This document shows positions 1-6,731 of a stretch of 7,336 nt of DNA, piece by piece (within the stretch, counting starts at the first letter, position 1; every line of letters starts with the position of its first letter). Made by a program: the position numbers and the translations under genes. Under the pieces are notes generated by a model. It saw only the letters and a program-made list of their open reading frames with translations. It had not been told where the DNA came from and did not search any database. Source of the DNA: Candidatus Aminicenantota bacterium (lineage in GTDB: Bacteria; Acidobacteriota; Aminicenantia; Aminicenantales; Aminicenantaceae); the NCBI GenBank assembly GCA_016926925.1, contig JAFGNQ010000237.1:1-7336 (forward strand), read 5' to 3'.

Positions 1-788
1 CCGGCCGTATCCTGGCTGTGGGCGATGGGAATAATTCCCGACCTGCTCAAGAGGCCAACGGTAGGTTTAATACCAACGACAGAATTCGCACTCGCGGGAC
101 AGACGACCGAACCGTCCGTCTCAGTACCGACTGCGACGGAACAGAGATTGGCCGCAACCGCAACTCCGGAGCCGGCACTGGAGCCGTCTGGACTCCGGTC
201 CAGGACATAGGGATTTTTCACCTGACCACCCCTAGCGCTCCACCCGCTCGATGAACGGGTGGACCTGAAGTTCGCCCATTCACTCAGATTGGTTTTCCCC
301 AGGATGACGGCTCCCGCCTTCCTCAGTTGCTGCACGATGAAAGCGTCCTTGGAAACCTTGGAGCCGATCAGCGCCAAAGATCCGGCTGTCGTTTGCATTC
401 GGTCTGCCGTGTCGATATTGTCTTTTATCAACACCGGTATTCCATGGAGAGCCCCGGAAATGCGGTTTTCCTTTCGGTCTCTATCCAATCCATCTGCGAT
501 TTCTAGGGCATCAGGATTCACCTCCAACACAGACTTCAGAGCTATGCCGTTTTTATCGATCTCATCAATTCGGGATAAATATTTTTCCGTGATGGAACGT
601 GCCGTTAAGCGGCCGGACTGCATGGCTTCCTGCATCTCGGCGATGGTCATCTCGTAGAGCTCGAAACCATCGGGACCGGTCTTATGAGACTGCGCTGGCG
701 GTTCTTTCCGACATGATGTTAGGGCGGGTCCCGTTGAGACTGCCACACCTGCCAGTAAACCATTTCGTAAAAAATCTCTGCGCTTCAT
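1..788 (-). CDS. Amidase-signature hydrolase, Tat-exported lipoprotein (partial, C-terminus outside window)
   Basis: This is a minus-strand gene starting at ATG 788-786 and open for 262 codons to the window edge. A GGAGG ribosome binding site (798-794) lies 5 nt upstream of the start. Residues 1-26 combine a twin-arginine motif (KRRDFL), a hydrophobic stretch and a lipobox LTSC with the lipid-bearing Cys at 26, which predicts a Tat-exported lipoprotein. The amidase-signature triad is visible: Lys122 in LIKDN, cis-Ser203 in SPDGSSAGSG and nucleophile Ser227 in GTETDGS. The 24-residue spacing between the two serines matches GatA and FAAH. The block VGIKPTVGL (238-246) is also typical. Family members hydrolyse amides R-CO-NH2 or aryl/acyl amides. 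Export argues against a GatA role in tRNA amidation, and the substrate cannot be read from the sequence. The family normally runs about 450-550 residues, so roughly half is missing. Transcription diverges from the amidohydrolase pair. The family assignment is firm; the substrate is unknown. Confidence 0.93.
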   Translation of the reverse strand, partial: MKRRDFLRNGLLAGVAVSTGPALTSCRKEPPAQSHKTGPDGFELYEMTIAEMQEAMQSGRLTARSITEKYLSRIDEIDKNGIALKSVLEVNPDALEIADGLDRDRKENRISGALHGIPVLIKDNIDTADRMQTTAGSLALIGSKVSKDAFIVQQLRKAGAVILGKTNLSEWANFRSTRSSSGWSARGGQVKNPYVLDRSPDGSSAGSGVAVAANLCSVAVGTETDGSVVCPASANSVVGIKPTVGLLSRSGIIPIAHSQDTA

Positions 789-809
789 TTTTACCTCCGC
801 GTGAATTTT

Positions 810-838
810 ATTATAGAGATAAACGCTTCTCTTATTAA
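810..838 (-). promoter_or_regulatory. Candidate sigma-70-type promoter for the amidase
   Basis: Read on the minus strand, a perfect TATAAT (815-810) lies 17 nt downstream of TTAATA (838-833), which matches four of six -35 consensus positions. Transcription would begin near 803, giving a very short leader that still contains the GGAGG site at 798-794. The -10 is good and the -35 is mediocre, so this is an inference. Confidence 0.4.
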
Positions 839-1071
839 GTGAATTTTTAGGAGTCTGTTGACAACCGGATTCATGGTTTGCCGAAATGTAAGAAAATGTT
901 TATGTTCTCCAAAGAAATTATGCGTATCCCATTCTGCTTGTGGAATGGCAGGTTGAGGATTTCGATGGGTTTTTCAGGTTACGTTTCAATCTTAATTCTG
1001 AATTATTCGTATCCTCACTCCTCTTCATTCCGGATATCGATCGACGAGGAAACGCAACAGCCGAGAAAAAG

Positions 1072-1099
1072 TTGTCTTGCTGCTTATAATTGATATAAT
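1072..1099 (+). promoter_or_regulatory. Promoter with extended -10 for the amidohydrolase operon
   Basis: TGATATAAT at 1091-1099 is a perfect extended -10 (TG, one base, then TATAAT). TTGTCT at 1072-1077 (four of six -35 matches) lies 16 nt upstream of the hexamer. A second TATAAT sits at 1085-1090, nine bases earlier, so two overlapping start sites are possible. Initiation near 1106 would give a leader of about 50 nt before the ATG at 1157. This is the best promoter candidate in the window. Confidence 0.6.
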
Positions 1100-1156
1100 A
1101 ACCCCTCTCTGTAAAAATGTATTTATCTGCAAGTCATCTGTCTGAAAGGATAAGAT

Positions 1157-2434
1157 ATGAAAAAAGGAATGTTGATCTGTTTCGGCATAATTATGGCCGT
1201 CCTGTTTATCCGTTCGGAAGACAATGTCATCATCATAAGAAATGCCCGTATCCTGACGATCACCAAAGGAACTCTTGAGAAAGGCACAATTCTAATTAGA
1301 GACGACAGGATTGAAAAAGTTGGAAATGACATAAAAATCTCCAGCAATGCTATACGGGTTATCGATGCTGGAGGAATGGTGGTAACACCAGGTCTTATAG
1401 ATTCCCACTCACATCTGGGTCTTGGCCCAAGCGGAGGCATAACCGAAGACAATGAAATGAGCGATCCCTGCACTCCTCAGCTCCGCATCATCGACAGCAT
1501 CCATCCGGAAGGCATGGAACCGCACAAGGGATCGTTTAAAGATGCGGTTTCACAGGGCGTTACGACTATTATCGCCCGGCCGGGAAGCGGGAATGTCATC
1601 GGCGGGCAAAGCGCAGCACTAAAGCTCTGGGGAAAAACCCTAGAAGACATGCTCCTCGTTTTTCCGGCGGACATGAAAATGGCGATGGGAAGAAAAGGTT
1701 ATTATGCTTCGAAGGGAACGTTGCCCATGACAAAGATGGGGACTGCTTATGTAGTACGTAAAGCTATGGCTGATGCCGCAGACTACCAAGCAAGCCTGTC
1801 GGCATATGAAAAAAATAAAAAGAATACCTCTGAGATGCCTCCTCCCAAAAGAGATCTTAAAAACGAGGCTATGCTTAAAGTCTTGAACCGCGAGATTCCT
1901 GTTCACATACATGCCACCGCGGTGGATGACATTATGACCGCCGTACGCCTGGCAGACGAGTTCAATTTTTTCAAACTCTCTCTGGCGCATGCAGAAGAAT
2001 CCTACAAGGTCGCTGATGAATTGGCTAAGAGGGGCGTAGCGGTTGTGGTCGGACCTCAGATGGTCACCTTCGACGATCAAGGAAATTTAATCAACATTGC
2101 CGACTTCCTGGTAAAACATGGAGTCGAAGTCAGCATCATGACAGACGCAGATGTGGTTCAGCAGGAATTCCTGCGGTTTCAAGCCAGTATCGCAGTCAAG
2201 TACGGGATGGACCCGATGGAAGCGTTAAAGGCGATCACAATCAATCCGGCTAAGCTAATCGGCATGGAGAATCGTATCGGAAGTATCGAGGCCGGAAAAG
2301 ACGCCGACCTCGTGCTTTTCGAAGGCGATCCATTCGATATTCAAACAGGCGTAAACAAAGTTATTATAAACGGCCGTATCGTTTATGACGCAGCAAAAAA
2401 TGAGCATGTGCCTGATAGTGGAGACAAGGAATGA
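1157..2434 (+). CDS. Exported amidohydrolase, imidazolonepropionase-like (COG1228 type), metal site retained
   Basis: This is a 425-residue protein with AAAGGA (1145-1150) placed 6 nt before the ATG. Residues 1-20 form a lysine-led hydrophobic export signal without a clear lipobox. An N-terminal beta-sandwich segment (about 23-78) leads into the TIM-barrel signature TPGLIDSHSHLG. Likely metal ligands are His84 and His86 (HSH), His250/His252 (VHIHA), His278 (LAHAEE) and Asp330 (IMTDAD). The family block NVIGGQ is at 146-151, PKRDLK is near 230-235, and the C-terminal GSIEAGKDADLVLFEGDPF (375-393) closes the sandwich domain. These enzymes hydrolyse C-N bonds in cyclic amides or peptide-like substrates. 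Here the reaction would take place outside the cytoplasm, and the substrate is unknown. Its stop codon overlaps the start of a homologous gene (ATGA at 2431-2434), so the two are translationally coupled and probably form one operon from the promoter near 1072-1099. The superfamily assignment is secure. Confidence 0.93.
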   Translation: MKKGMLICFGIIMAVLFIRSEDNVIIIRNARILTITKGTLEKGTILIRDDRIEKVGNDIKISSNAIRVIDAGGMVVTPGLIDSHSHLGLGPSGGITEDNEMSDPCTPQLRIIDSIHPEGMEPHKGSFKDAVSQGVTTIIARPGSGNVIGGQSAALKLWGKTLEDMLLVFPADMKMAMGRKGYYASKGTLPMTKMGTAYVVRKAMADAADYQASLSAYEKNKKNTSEMPPPKRDLKNEAMLKVLNREIPVHIHATAVDDIMTAVRLADEFNFFKLSLAHAEESYKVADELAKRGVAVVVGPQMVTFDDQGNLINIADFLVKHGVEVSIMTDADVVQQEFLRFQASIAVKYGMDPMEALKAITINPAKLIGMENRIGSIEAGKDADLVLFEGDPFDIQTGVNKVIINGRIVYDAAKNEHVPDSGDKE

Positions 2435-3687
2435 AGAAAATCAATAGAATTATTACCTGCTTGATATTAACCGGGAATATTTTTGCTTACGGTGTACCCG
2501 GGCAAAAAAGCGAAGTCATTGTTCTCAAGGGAAGAAAAATAGTCACCATAAGCCAGGGAACGATCGATCAGGGCATGATCCTTATCCGAAACGGTAAAAT
2601 CGAAAAGGTTGATACGACTTTTCAAATTCCGCTCGAAGCAGAAGTCATCGAACTCGAAGACAGTTGGATCCTTCCCGGGTTGATAGAATCCCACACAACA
2701 TTAGGGACGGGATCTCGACATGAGGGCTCCAATGCCGACGAGACGTCTGAACCGAATACCGCTCAACTTAAAATTATCGATGGCATCAACCCCTTCGATA
2801 AAAATTTCAAATATACCCGAATGGCCGGAATCACTACCGGTATGATTGCTCCGGGACGACAGAACGTCATCGGCGGCCAGACTGCAGTGGCGAAATTTAC
2901 AGGTAAAACGGTCACAGAGATGGTTATTCAAGAACCGGCCGGTTTGAAGTTTTCTTTAGGTGAGGGGCCCAAAACGACATACGGAAGTAAAGGAAGACTT
3001 CCTTCAACACGCATGGGCAGCGCATACGTCATAAGAAACGCGCTCCTGGAAGCGGAAGATTACATCCTGTTATGGGAGGCATATGAGAAAAAACTGAAGG
3101 AAAACAAAGACGTCAACGCACCCAAAAGAGACCTTAAACTAGAACCCCTGTCAAAGGTACGAAAAGGACAATTGCCGGCTTTTTTCGAGTGTTACAGAGT
3201 TGACGACATATTGACAGGGCTCAGGATCATCGATGAGTTCAATTTAAAGGCAGTTTTGGTGGGATGCACGGAAGGACACAAGATCGCAGACGAGATCGCA
3301 AAGCGAAAGATTCCGGTCATCGTGAGTCCCTTTGGTTTGGGTCCCAGACGTATGGAAACACAGGGGGTTACAGCGCGGAATGCAGCCATTTTGGCATCAG
3401 CGGGAGTGAAAGTAGTTATAAAAAGTGATGAAGCCTTAGGGATAGGCTCAGTGCGCGAACTTCCCCTCTTGGCTGCCCTTGCAGTCAAAAACGGACTGGA
3501 TCGCGACCTTGCTTTGCGTTCCATCACTCTGAGTGCAGCGGAAGTTCTCGGGGTTTCAGATAGGCTCGGCAGTCTTGAACCAGGTAAAGATGCGGATATC
3601 GTTGTTTTCACGGGAGATCCTTTTAACTACCGTACAGTCGTCGAAAGAGTTTTTATCGATGGCCGTACGGTTTACTCGAGACATTAG
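2431..3687 (+). CDS. Exported amidohydrolase-fold paralogue lacking most metal ligands (probable pseudoenzyme)
   Basis: This is a 418-residue homologue of the preceding gene, and its ATG overlaps that gene's stop. GGAG at 2420-2423 serves as its ribosome binding site. Residues 1-20 form a signal peptide with a plausible cleavage after IFA. It aligns along its whole length with its neighbour: NVIGGQ (145-150), YGSKG (184-188), TRMGSAYVIR (193-202), PKRDLK (231-236), VDDI (257-260) and GSLEPGKDADIVVFTGDPF (380-398). The metal site is nevertheless eroded. HSH becomes HTT (88-90), HIHA becomes FFEC (251-254), and the His at neighbour position 278 is Gly278. Only His88 and Asp333 remain of the expected ligands. 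The frame is intact and the fold motifs are well kept, so this looks like selection for a non-catalytic or altered role, for example as the structural half of a heteromer with its neighbour, rather than decay. A changed chemistry with different ligands is the alternative. Confidence 0.9.
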   Translation: MKKINRIITCLILTGNIFAYGVPGQKSEVIVLKGRKIVTISQGTIDQGMILIRNGKIEKVDTTFQIPLEAEVIELEDSWILPGLIESHTTLGTGSRHEGSNADETSEPNTAQLKIIDGINPFDKNFKYTRMAGITTGMIAPGRQNVIGGQTAVAKFTGKTVTEMVIQEPAGLKFSLGEGPKTTYGSKGRLPSTRMGSAYVIRNALLEAEDYILLWEAYEKKLKENKDVNAPKRDLKLEPLSKVRKGQLPAFFECYRVDDILTGLRIIDEFNLKAVLVGCTEGHKIADEIAKRKIPVIVSPFGLGPRRMETQGVTARNAAILASAGVKVVIKSDEALGIGSVRELPLLAALAVKNGLDRDLALRSITLSAAEVLGVSDRLGSLEPGKDADIVVFTGDPFNYRTVVERVFIDGRTVYSRH

Positions 3688-3862
3688 GAAATCTCGACAT
3701 CCGGCTTGTATGTTTGCGCCGAAATCCTGAACTCTCCTGAGCTTATATAAATCATCGTTTGTACACGGCCTGCCTCAATCCGGTCTAATTCCGTCGGCCG
3801 CCTCGATGTGTGAAATATCCGGATTGGATACGAAATGCAAAAATGATTTCAGAGGAAAATTG

Positions 3863-3871
3863 TGCTATATT
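3863..3871 (+). promoter_or_regulatory. Weak candidate extended -10 promoter for the M20 peptidase
   Basis: TGCTATATT fits an extended -10 (TG, one base, then a TATAAT-like hexamer with one mismatch). No good -35 lies 16-18 nt upstream. Initiation near 3878 would leave a leader of about 17 nt containing the GAGAGG ribosome binding site. The 207-nt gap after the amidohydrolase pair makes a separate promoter plausible. Confidence 0.3.
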
Positions 3872-3884
3872 TGAGAGCCGCAAA

Positions 3885-3890
3885 GAGAGG
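3885..3890 (+). promoter_or_regulatory. Ribosome binding site that fixes the M20 peptidase start
   Basis: GAGAGG ends 4 nt before the ATG at 3895. It favours that ATG over an in-frame GTG at 3862, which has no comparable site at normal spacing and would put a charged stretch ahead of the signal peptide. Confidence 0.7.
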
Positions 3891-3894
3891 AAAA

Positions 3895-5448
3895 ATGAAA
3901 AAAGCAATGAGGTATTCGATTTTACTCGGCCTTTCGGTTTTATTATCCGCATCGATGGATTTCAGTAGCTCCGGCGATTTCCTTGATCTTGTAAGAGATT
4001 ACCGCATATCCCGGGAACACGAAATCATTAAGGAGTTTATGGAGCTGCTCTCTCTTCCCAATGTCTCCAGCGACCGGGATGGGGTCCGAAAAAACGCGGA
4101 ATTCATTCAAAAAATGATGACCATGCGTGGAATCGAAACGCAGATCATGGAAACCGCAGGTAATCCTGTCGTCTTCGGTGAATTGAAGGTGAGCGATGCG
4201 GCCAGGACACTCATGTTTTACGTCCATTATGACGGTCAGCCGGTCGATCCCTCCAAATGGACAGAAACCCATCCCTTCACGCCGGCATTGCGGCCTGCAA
4301 AACTGAAAGCGGGCACGACGGAACCCAAACCTATCCCATTTCCCGGTCCCGGAGCAAAGTTCGAGGAGGATTGGCGCATCTACGCGCGAAGCGCGAGCGA
4401 TGATAAAGCTCCGATCATGGCCATACTGACCGCTCTCGATGCCTTCAAACAGGCGGGCATCGGTTTGAAGAACAACCTCAAATTTGTCTTCGAGGGCGAG
4501 GAAGAGGCCGGCTCCACCAACCTTCGTCCTTTTTTGGAAAAACATAAGGATTTATTGCAGTGTGACGTTCTTTTCATGTGTGATGGCCCTGTCTATTACT
4601 CAGGCGATCCCACTATGTTTTTCGGTGTCCGGGGCATCACCACCTTGGAGATAACCGTCTACGGTCCCAACACCAGCGTCCACAGCGGCCACTACGGAAA
4701 CTGGGCGCCCAATCCAGCCGTGAGATTAGCGTATCTCTTGGCTTCAATGCGGGATACGACGGGCCGGGTGAAAATCAAGGGATTCTACGACACAGTGGTT
4801 CCGCTGACGGACTTCGAGAAAAAGGCCCTTCAGGCTGTACCGTCCTATGAAAACGAAATCAAGGAAAACTACGGTTTTTCAGGAGAAGAAAAAAATTGGG
4901 GAAGCCTCCTCGAGGCCGTCCAATTCCCCGCCCTAAACATAAACGGCCTCCAAAGCGGTTGGGTGGGTGCACAGCAGCGGACAATCATTCCTCCCACAGC
5001 CACCGCAGCCATCGATATCCGCCTGGCCAAAGGTAACGATCCCGAGGATATGGCGCAAAAAATCATCATCCATATCAGAGAACAAGGATATCATGTGATC
5101 GATCATGAGCCCGACCAAAAAACCAGGATGACCTTCCCGCTCATCGCCAAAGTCATCCGTACGGAAGAGGGCTACAAGGCCCACCGCACATCGATGGACC
5201 TTCCCATTTCACGAATGGCTATTCGGGCTTTGGAGAAATTGAAGGGTGGAAAGCCCGTCTTCTTACCCTCCCTGGGCGGATCACTGCCGATCCACATGTT
5301 CTACGCAATACTCGAAATCCCCATCATCGGCATCTCCATTGCCAACCACGACAACAACCAGCATCAACCGGACGAAAACATCCGGATCGGCAACCTCTGG
5401 CAGGGAATCGAAACCTTTGCCGGAGTTCTCATGATGGACGAAGAGTAA
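3895..5448 (+). CDS. Exported M20-family zinc metallopeptidase (carnosinase/dipeptidase-like)
   Basis: This is a 517-residue protein. Residues 1-20 are a lysine-led hydrophobic signal peptide. The M20 di-zinc site is complete: His111 with Asp113 (VHYDGQPVD), bridging Asp169 (SASDDKAP), catalytic Glu203 and ligand Glu204 (EGEEEAGS), Asp230 (MCDGP) and His490 (NQHQPDEN). His263 in VHSGHYG lies in the lid/dimerisation domain, which spans about 245-380, and GGSLP (461-465) is the usual oxyanion-side loop. These placements come from motif comparison with human carnosinase-type enzymes. The expected activity is removal of one residue from dipeptides or short peptides in the periplasm or at the surface. 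Two oddities are an insertion of roughly 20-25 residues before the bridging Asp (about 134-159) and ARSASDDKA where GRGxxDDKG is usual. I suspect these mark a subfamily. It lies 207 nt after the amidohydrolase pair on the same strand, and its own promoter is possible. Confidence 0.93.
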   Translation: MKKAMRYSILLGLSVLLSASMDFSSSGDFLDLVRDYRISREHEIIKEFMELLSLPNVSSDRDGVRKNAEFIQKMMTMRGIETQIMETAGNPVVFGELKVSDAARTLMFYVHYDGQPVDPSKWTETHPFTPALRPAKLKAGTTEPKPIPFPGPGAKFEEDWRIYARSASDDKAPIMAILTALDAFKQAGIGLKNNLKFVFEGEEEAGSTNLRPFLEKHKDLLQCDVLFMCDGPVYYSGDPTMFFGVRGITTLEITVYGPNTSVHSGHYGNWAPNPAVRLAYLLASMRDTTGRVKIKGFYDTVVPLTDFEKKALQAVPSYENEIKENYGFSGEEKNWGSLLEAVQFPALNINGLQSGWVGAQQRTIIPPTATAAIDIRLAKGNDPEDMAQKIIIHIREQGYHVIDHEPDQKTRMTFPLIAKVIRTEEGYKAHRTSMDLPISRMAIRALEKLKGGKPVFLPSLGGSLPIHMFYAILEIPIIGISIANHDNNQHQPDENIRIGNLWQGIETFAGVLMMDEE

Positions 5449-5643
5449 AATCAGCTTAGAATCATAATTTTTTAAAGCCGGTAATCATCATCTCAAACAT
5501 ATTAAAAAAGAATCCCTGGAACATCAAACTTGATGCGGAATAATGATATTTATCGTTGGAAAGGCTGCTCCGCTGCTAAAAGTTATGGACATTCTTCTGC
5601 CAATCCCGTGTACTAGAATGCAACGGATTTGAATATTCGCGTT

Positions 5644-5648
5644 AGGAG
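5644..5648 (+). promoter_or_regulatory. Ribosome binding site that fixes the esterase start
   Basis: AGGAG lies 7 nt before the ATG at 5656. It supports that start over an in-frame TTG at 5629, which would extend the protein by nine mostly basic residues ahead of the signal peptide. Confidence 0.7.
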
Positions 5649-5655
5649 AAAAGAA

Positions 5656-6633
5656 ATGAGGAAATCGAAACTACGATTTGCTGTCACGCTGGCGGTTATG
5701 TTCGGGCTGGTTCCGCTACTGAGTTTCTCTCAGGAGGAACCGTACATTGTGCCGTCACCGGTGAAGCTCACCATGAAATCCCGGTTCGTGGATCAGACCT
5801 TCGAAATCCACGTTCAGCTGCCCGTCAGCCTGGCCGACGGATCGGAGCGTTTTCCCGTGCTCTACATGACCGACTGTGTCGGAGGGATAATCTTCGACGA
5901 CATCACAGCACTGCTGCAGATGGGCGGCGACATTCCTCGCTTCATCACGGTTGGTATCGGCTATCCGGCCGAGAACTGGATGGCCGGGACAATACTCCGC
6001 GGTCGGGACCTGACACCGACAAAGTTCGAACCGCCGCAGATGGAGATCGTATGGCCTGTCCGAGGAATAACAAAGATCGAAAAGGGTAAAAAAACCGGCG
6101 GCGCAGCCGAATTCCTCCGTTTCCTCCGGGAAGAGCTGCAGCCTTACATCGACGCCAACTATCCCACCATACCAGGAGACCGGGGATATTTCGGAGATTC
6201 TTTGGGGGGTCTGTTTGGGTTGTACGTGATGTTCAACGAGCCGGACAGCTTCACCCGCTACATCATCGGCAGCCCATCCTCCTGGTGGGACGATGAGGTC
6301 ATTATGCAACAGGCAAAAGACTTCGCAAGTTCGGGTAAACCGCTCAATGCTCGGGTCTTCATTGCGGCCGGGGCTCTCGAAGAACAGGGAGCAGAAGCAG
6401 CCAAATTCCGCATGGTCACAAACGTTTACCGAATAGAAAAAATGCTTCGATCGGCGGAAATCAAAGGGCTCCAGCTCTCGACATTCTCGTTCCCGAACGA
6501 AACACACACTTCCGTTGTGGCTATGAATTACATCCGCGGTGTCCAGACCGTCTACGACAGACCGGCGTTGCCCTTCCTTCAAGATTACATGATGAAGCAG
6601 ATGAAGGAGGCTCCAGCAAAAGACAAAAAGTAA
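5656..6633 (+). CDS. Exported alpha/beta-hydrolase esterase (COG2819 / enterochelin-esterase-like)
   Basis: This is a 325-residue protein. Residues 1-25 form a signal peptide (basic start, hydrophobic core, likely cleavage after SFS). The mature part follows the putative-esterase layout: an N-terminal sheet with FPVLYMTD (66-73), the strand FITVGIGYP (96-104), an acidic helix about 150-168, and the nucleophile elbow GDSLGG with Ser182. A strand about 233-238 (VFIAAG) is followed by acidic residues that could supply the triad acid, and His284 lies in NETHTSV. Relatives cleave ester bonds, including Fes-type siderophore esters and S-formylglutathione, but this sequence does not specify a substrate. 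The elbow has Asp where GHS is common, which is a conservative oddity. The gene starts 207 nt after the M20 gene. I see no convincing promoter in that gap, although it is AT-rich. A large palindrome follows 12 nt after its stop codon. Confidence 0.9.
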   Translation: MRKSKLRFAVTLAVMFGLVPLLSFSQEEPYIVPSPVKLTMKSRFVDQTFEIHVQLPVSLADGSERFPVLYMTDCVGGIIFDDITALLQMGGDIPRFITVGIGYPAENWMAGTILRGRDLTPTKFEPPQMEIVWPVRGITKIEKGKKTGGAAEFLRFLREELQPYIDANYPTIPGDRGYFGDSLGGLFGLYVMFNEPDSFTRYIIGSPSSWWDDEVIMQQAKDFASSGKPLNARVFIAAGALEEQGAEAAKFRMVTNVYRIEKMLRSAEIKGLQLSTFSFPNETHTSVVAMNYIRGVQTVYDRPALPFLQDYMMKQMKEAPAKDKK

Positions 6634-6644
6634 ACAACAATTAC

Positions 6645-6685
6645 AGGGACATCATACTTAATTCAGAATCAAGTATGATGTCCCT
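6645..6685. repeat. 41-bp near-perfect palindrome, REP-like hairpin between convergent genes
   Basis: Two perfectly complementary 15-nt arms (6645-6659, reading AGGGACATCATACTT, and 6671-6685) flank an 11-nt centre. That centre itself contains ATTC and GAAT around one base, so only the A6660/C6670 pair breaks the symmetry. It lies 12 nt after the esterase stop and 46 nt past the end of the convergent serine-hydrolase remnant. No U-tract follows the right arm, and on the other strand the downstream bases are only loosely T-rich. It is therefore not a classical intrinsic terminator, though it could stop or stabilise both transcripts. The GGGAC-ended arms resemble REP elements mobilised by RAYT (IS200/IS605-like) transposases. 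That link is an inference, since no transposase is present. Confidence 0.75.
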
Positions 6686-6731
6686 CGAATAATGACGACG
6701 AGATAAAGAAATTGTGGTAAAGGAAGAGGCG

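Larger units (their letters stand above)
789..1156. other. Divergent intergenic region, no convincing gene
   Basis: These 368 nt separate the start codons of the leftward amidase and the rightward amidohydrolase pair. The plus-strand promoter near 1072-1099 and a weaker minus-strand promoter near 810-838 are listed separately. A short open frame (878-1093) starts with TTG, lacks a ribosome binding site and encodes a product resembling no family I recognise, so I do not call it. I find no strong hairpin, no T-box or riboswitch-like fold that I can recognise by eye, and no obvious operator repeat. The middle, about 840-1070, remains unexplained. Confidence 0.6.

Noticed and set aside
259..657. 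A 132-codon plus-strand open frame at the left end.
   Set aside because: It is antisense to the amidase gene, whose catalytic Lys lies in this span. There is no ribosome binding site or family signature.
878..1093. A 71-codon plus-strand open frame in the divergent intergenic region.
   Set aside because: It starts at TTG without a ribosome binding site, shows no recognisable domain and overlaps the promoter region of the amidohydrolase operon.
3943..4545. A 200-codon minus-strand open frame opposite the M20 peptidase.
   Set aside because: The plus strand carries the complete M20 active site across this span. The antisense product has no recognisable motif.
5522..5535. Short inverted repeat CATCAA-AC-TTGATG after the M20 gene, considered as a terminator.
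   Set aside because: It has a six-base stem with a two-base loop and no following T-run, so it is too weak to call.
5539..5558. An AT-rich stretch upstream of the esterase with some resemblance to a Fur box (AATAATGATATTTATCGTT).
   Set aside because: Only one half-site matches well. The second half matches about half of its positions, and the region is AT-rich, so chance resemblance is likely.
3688..5655. Two intergenic gaps (3688-3894 and 5449-5655) of exactly 207 nt each, suggesting a duplicated spacer.
   Set aside because: Their sequences do not resemble each other by eye, so the equal length is a coincidence.
5755..6582. A 275-codon open frame on the minus strand opposite the esterase.
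   Set aside because: It is fully antisense to a gene with a clear signal peptide and catalytic motifs. Its product is rich in His, Cys and Arg, lacks any recognisable domain and looks like a reading-frame shadow.
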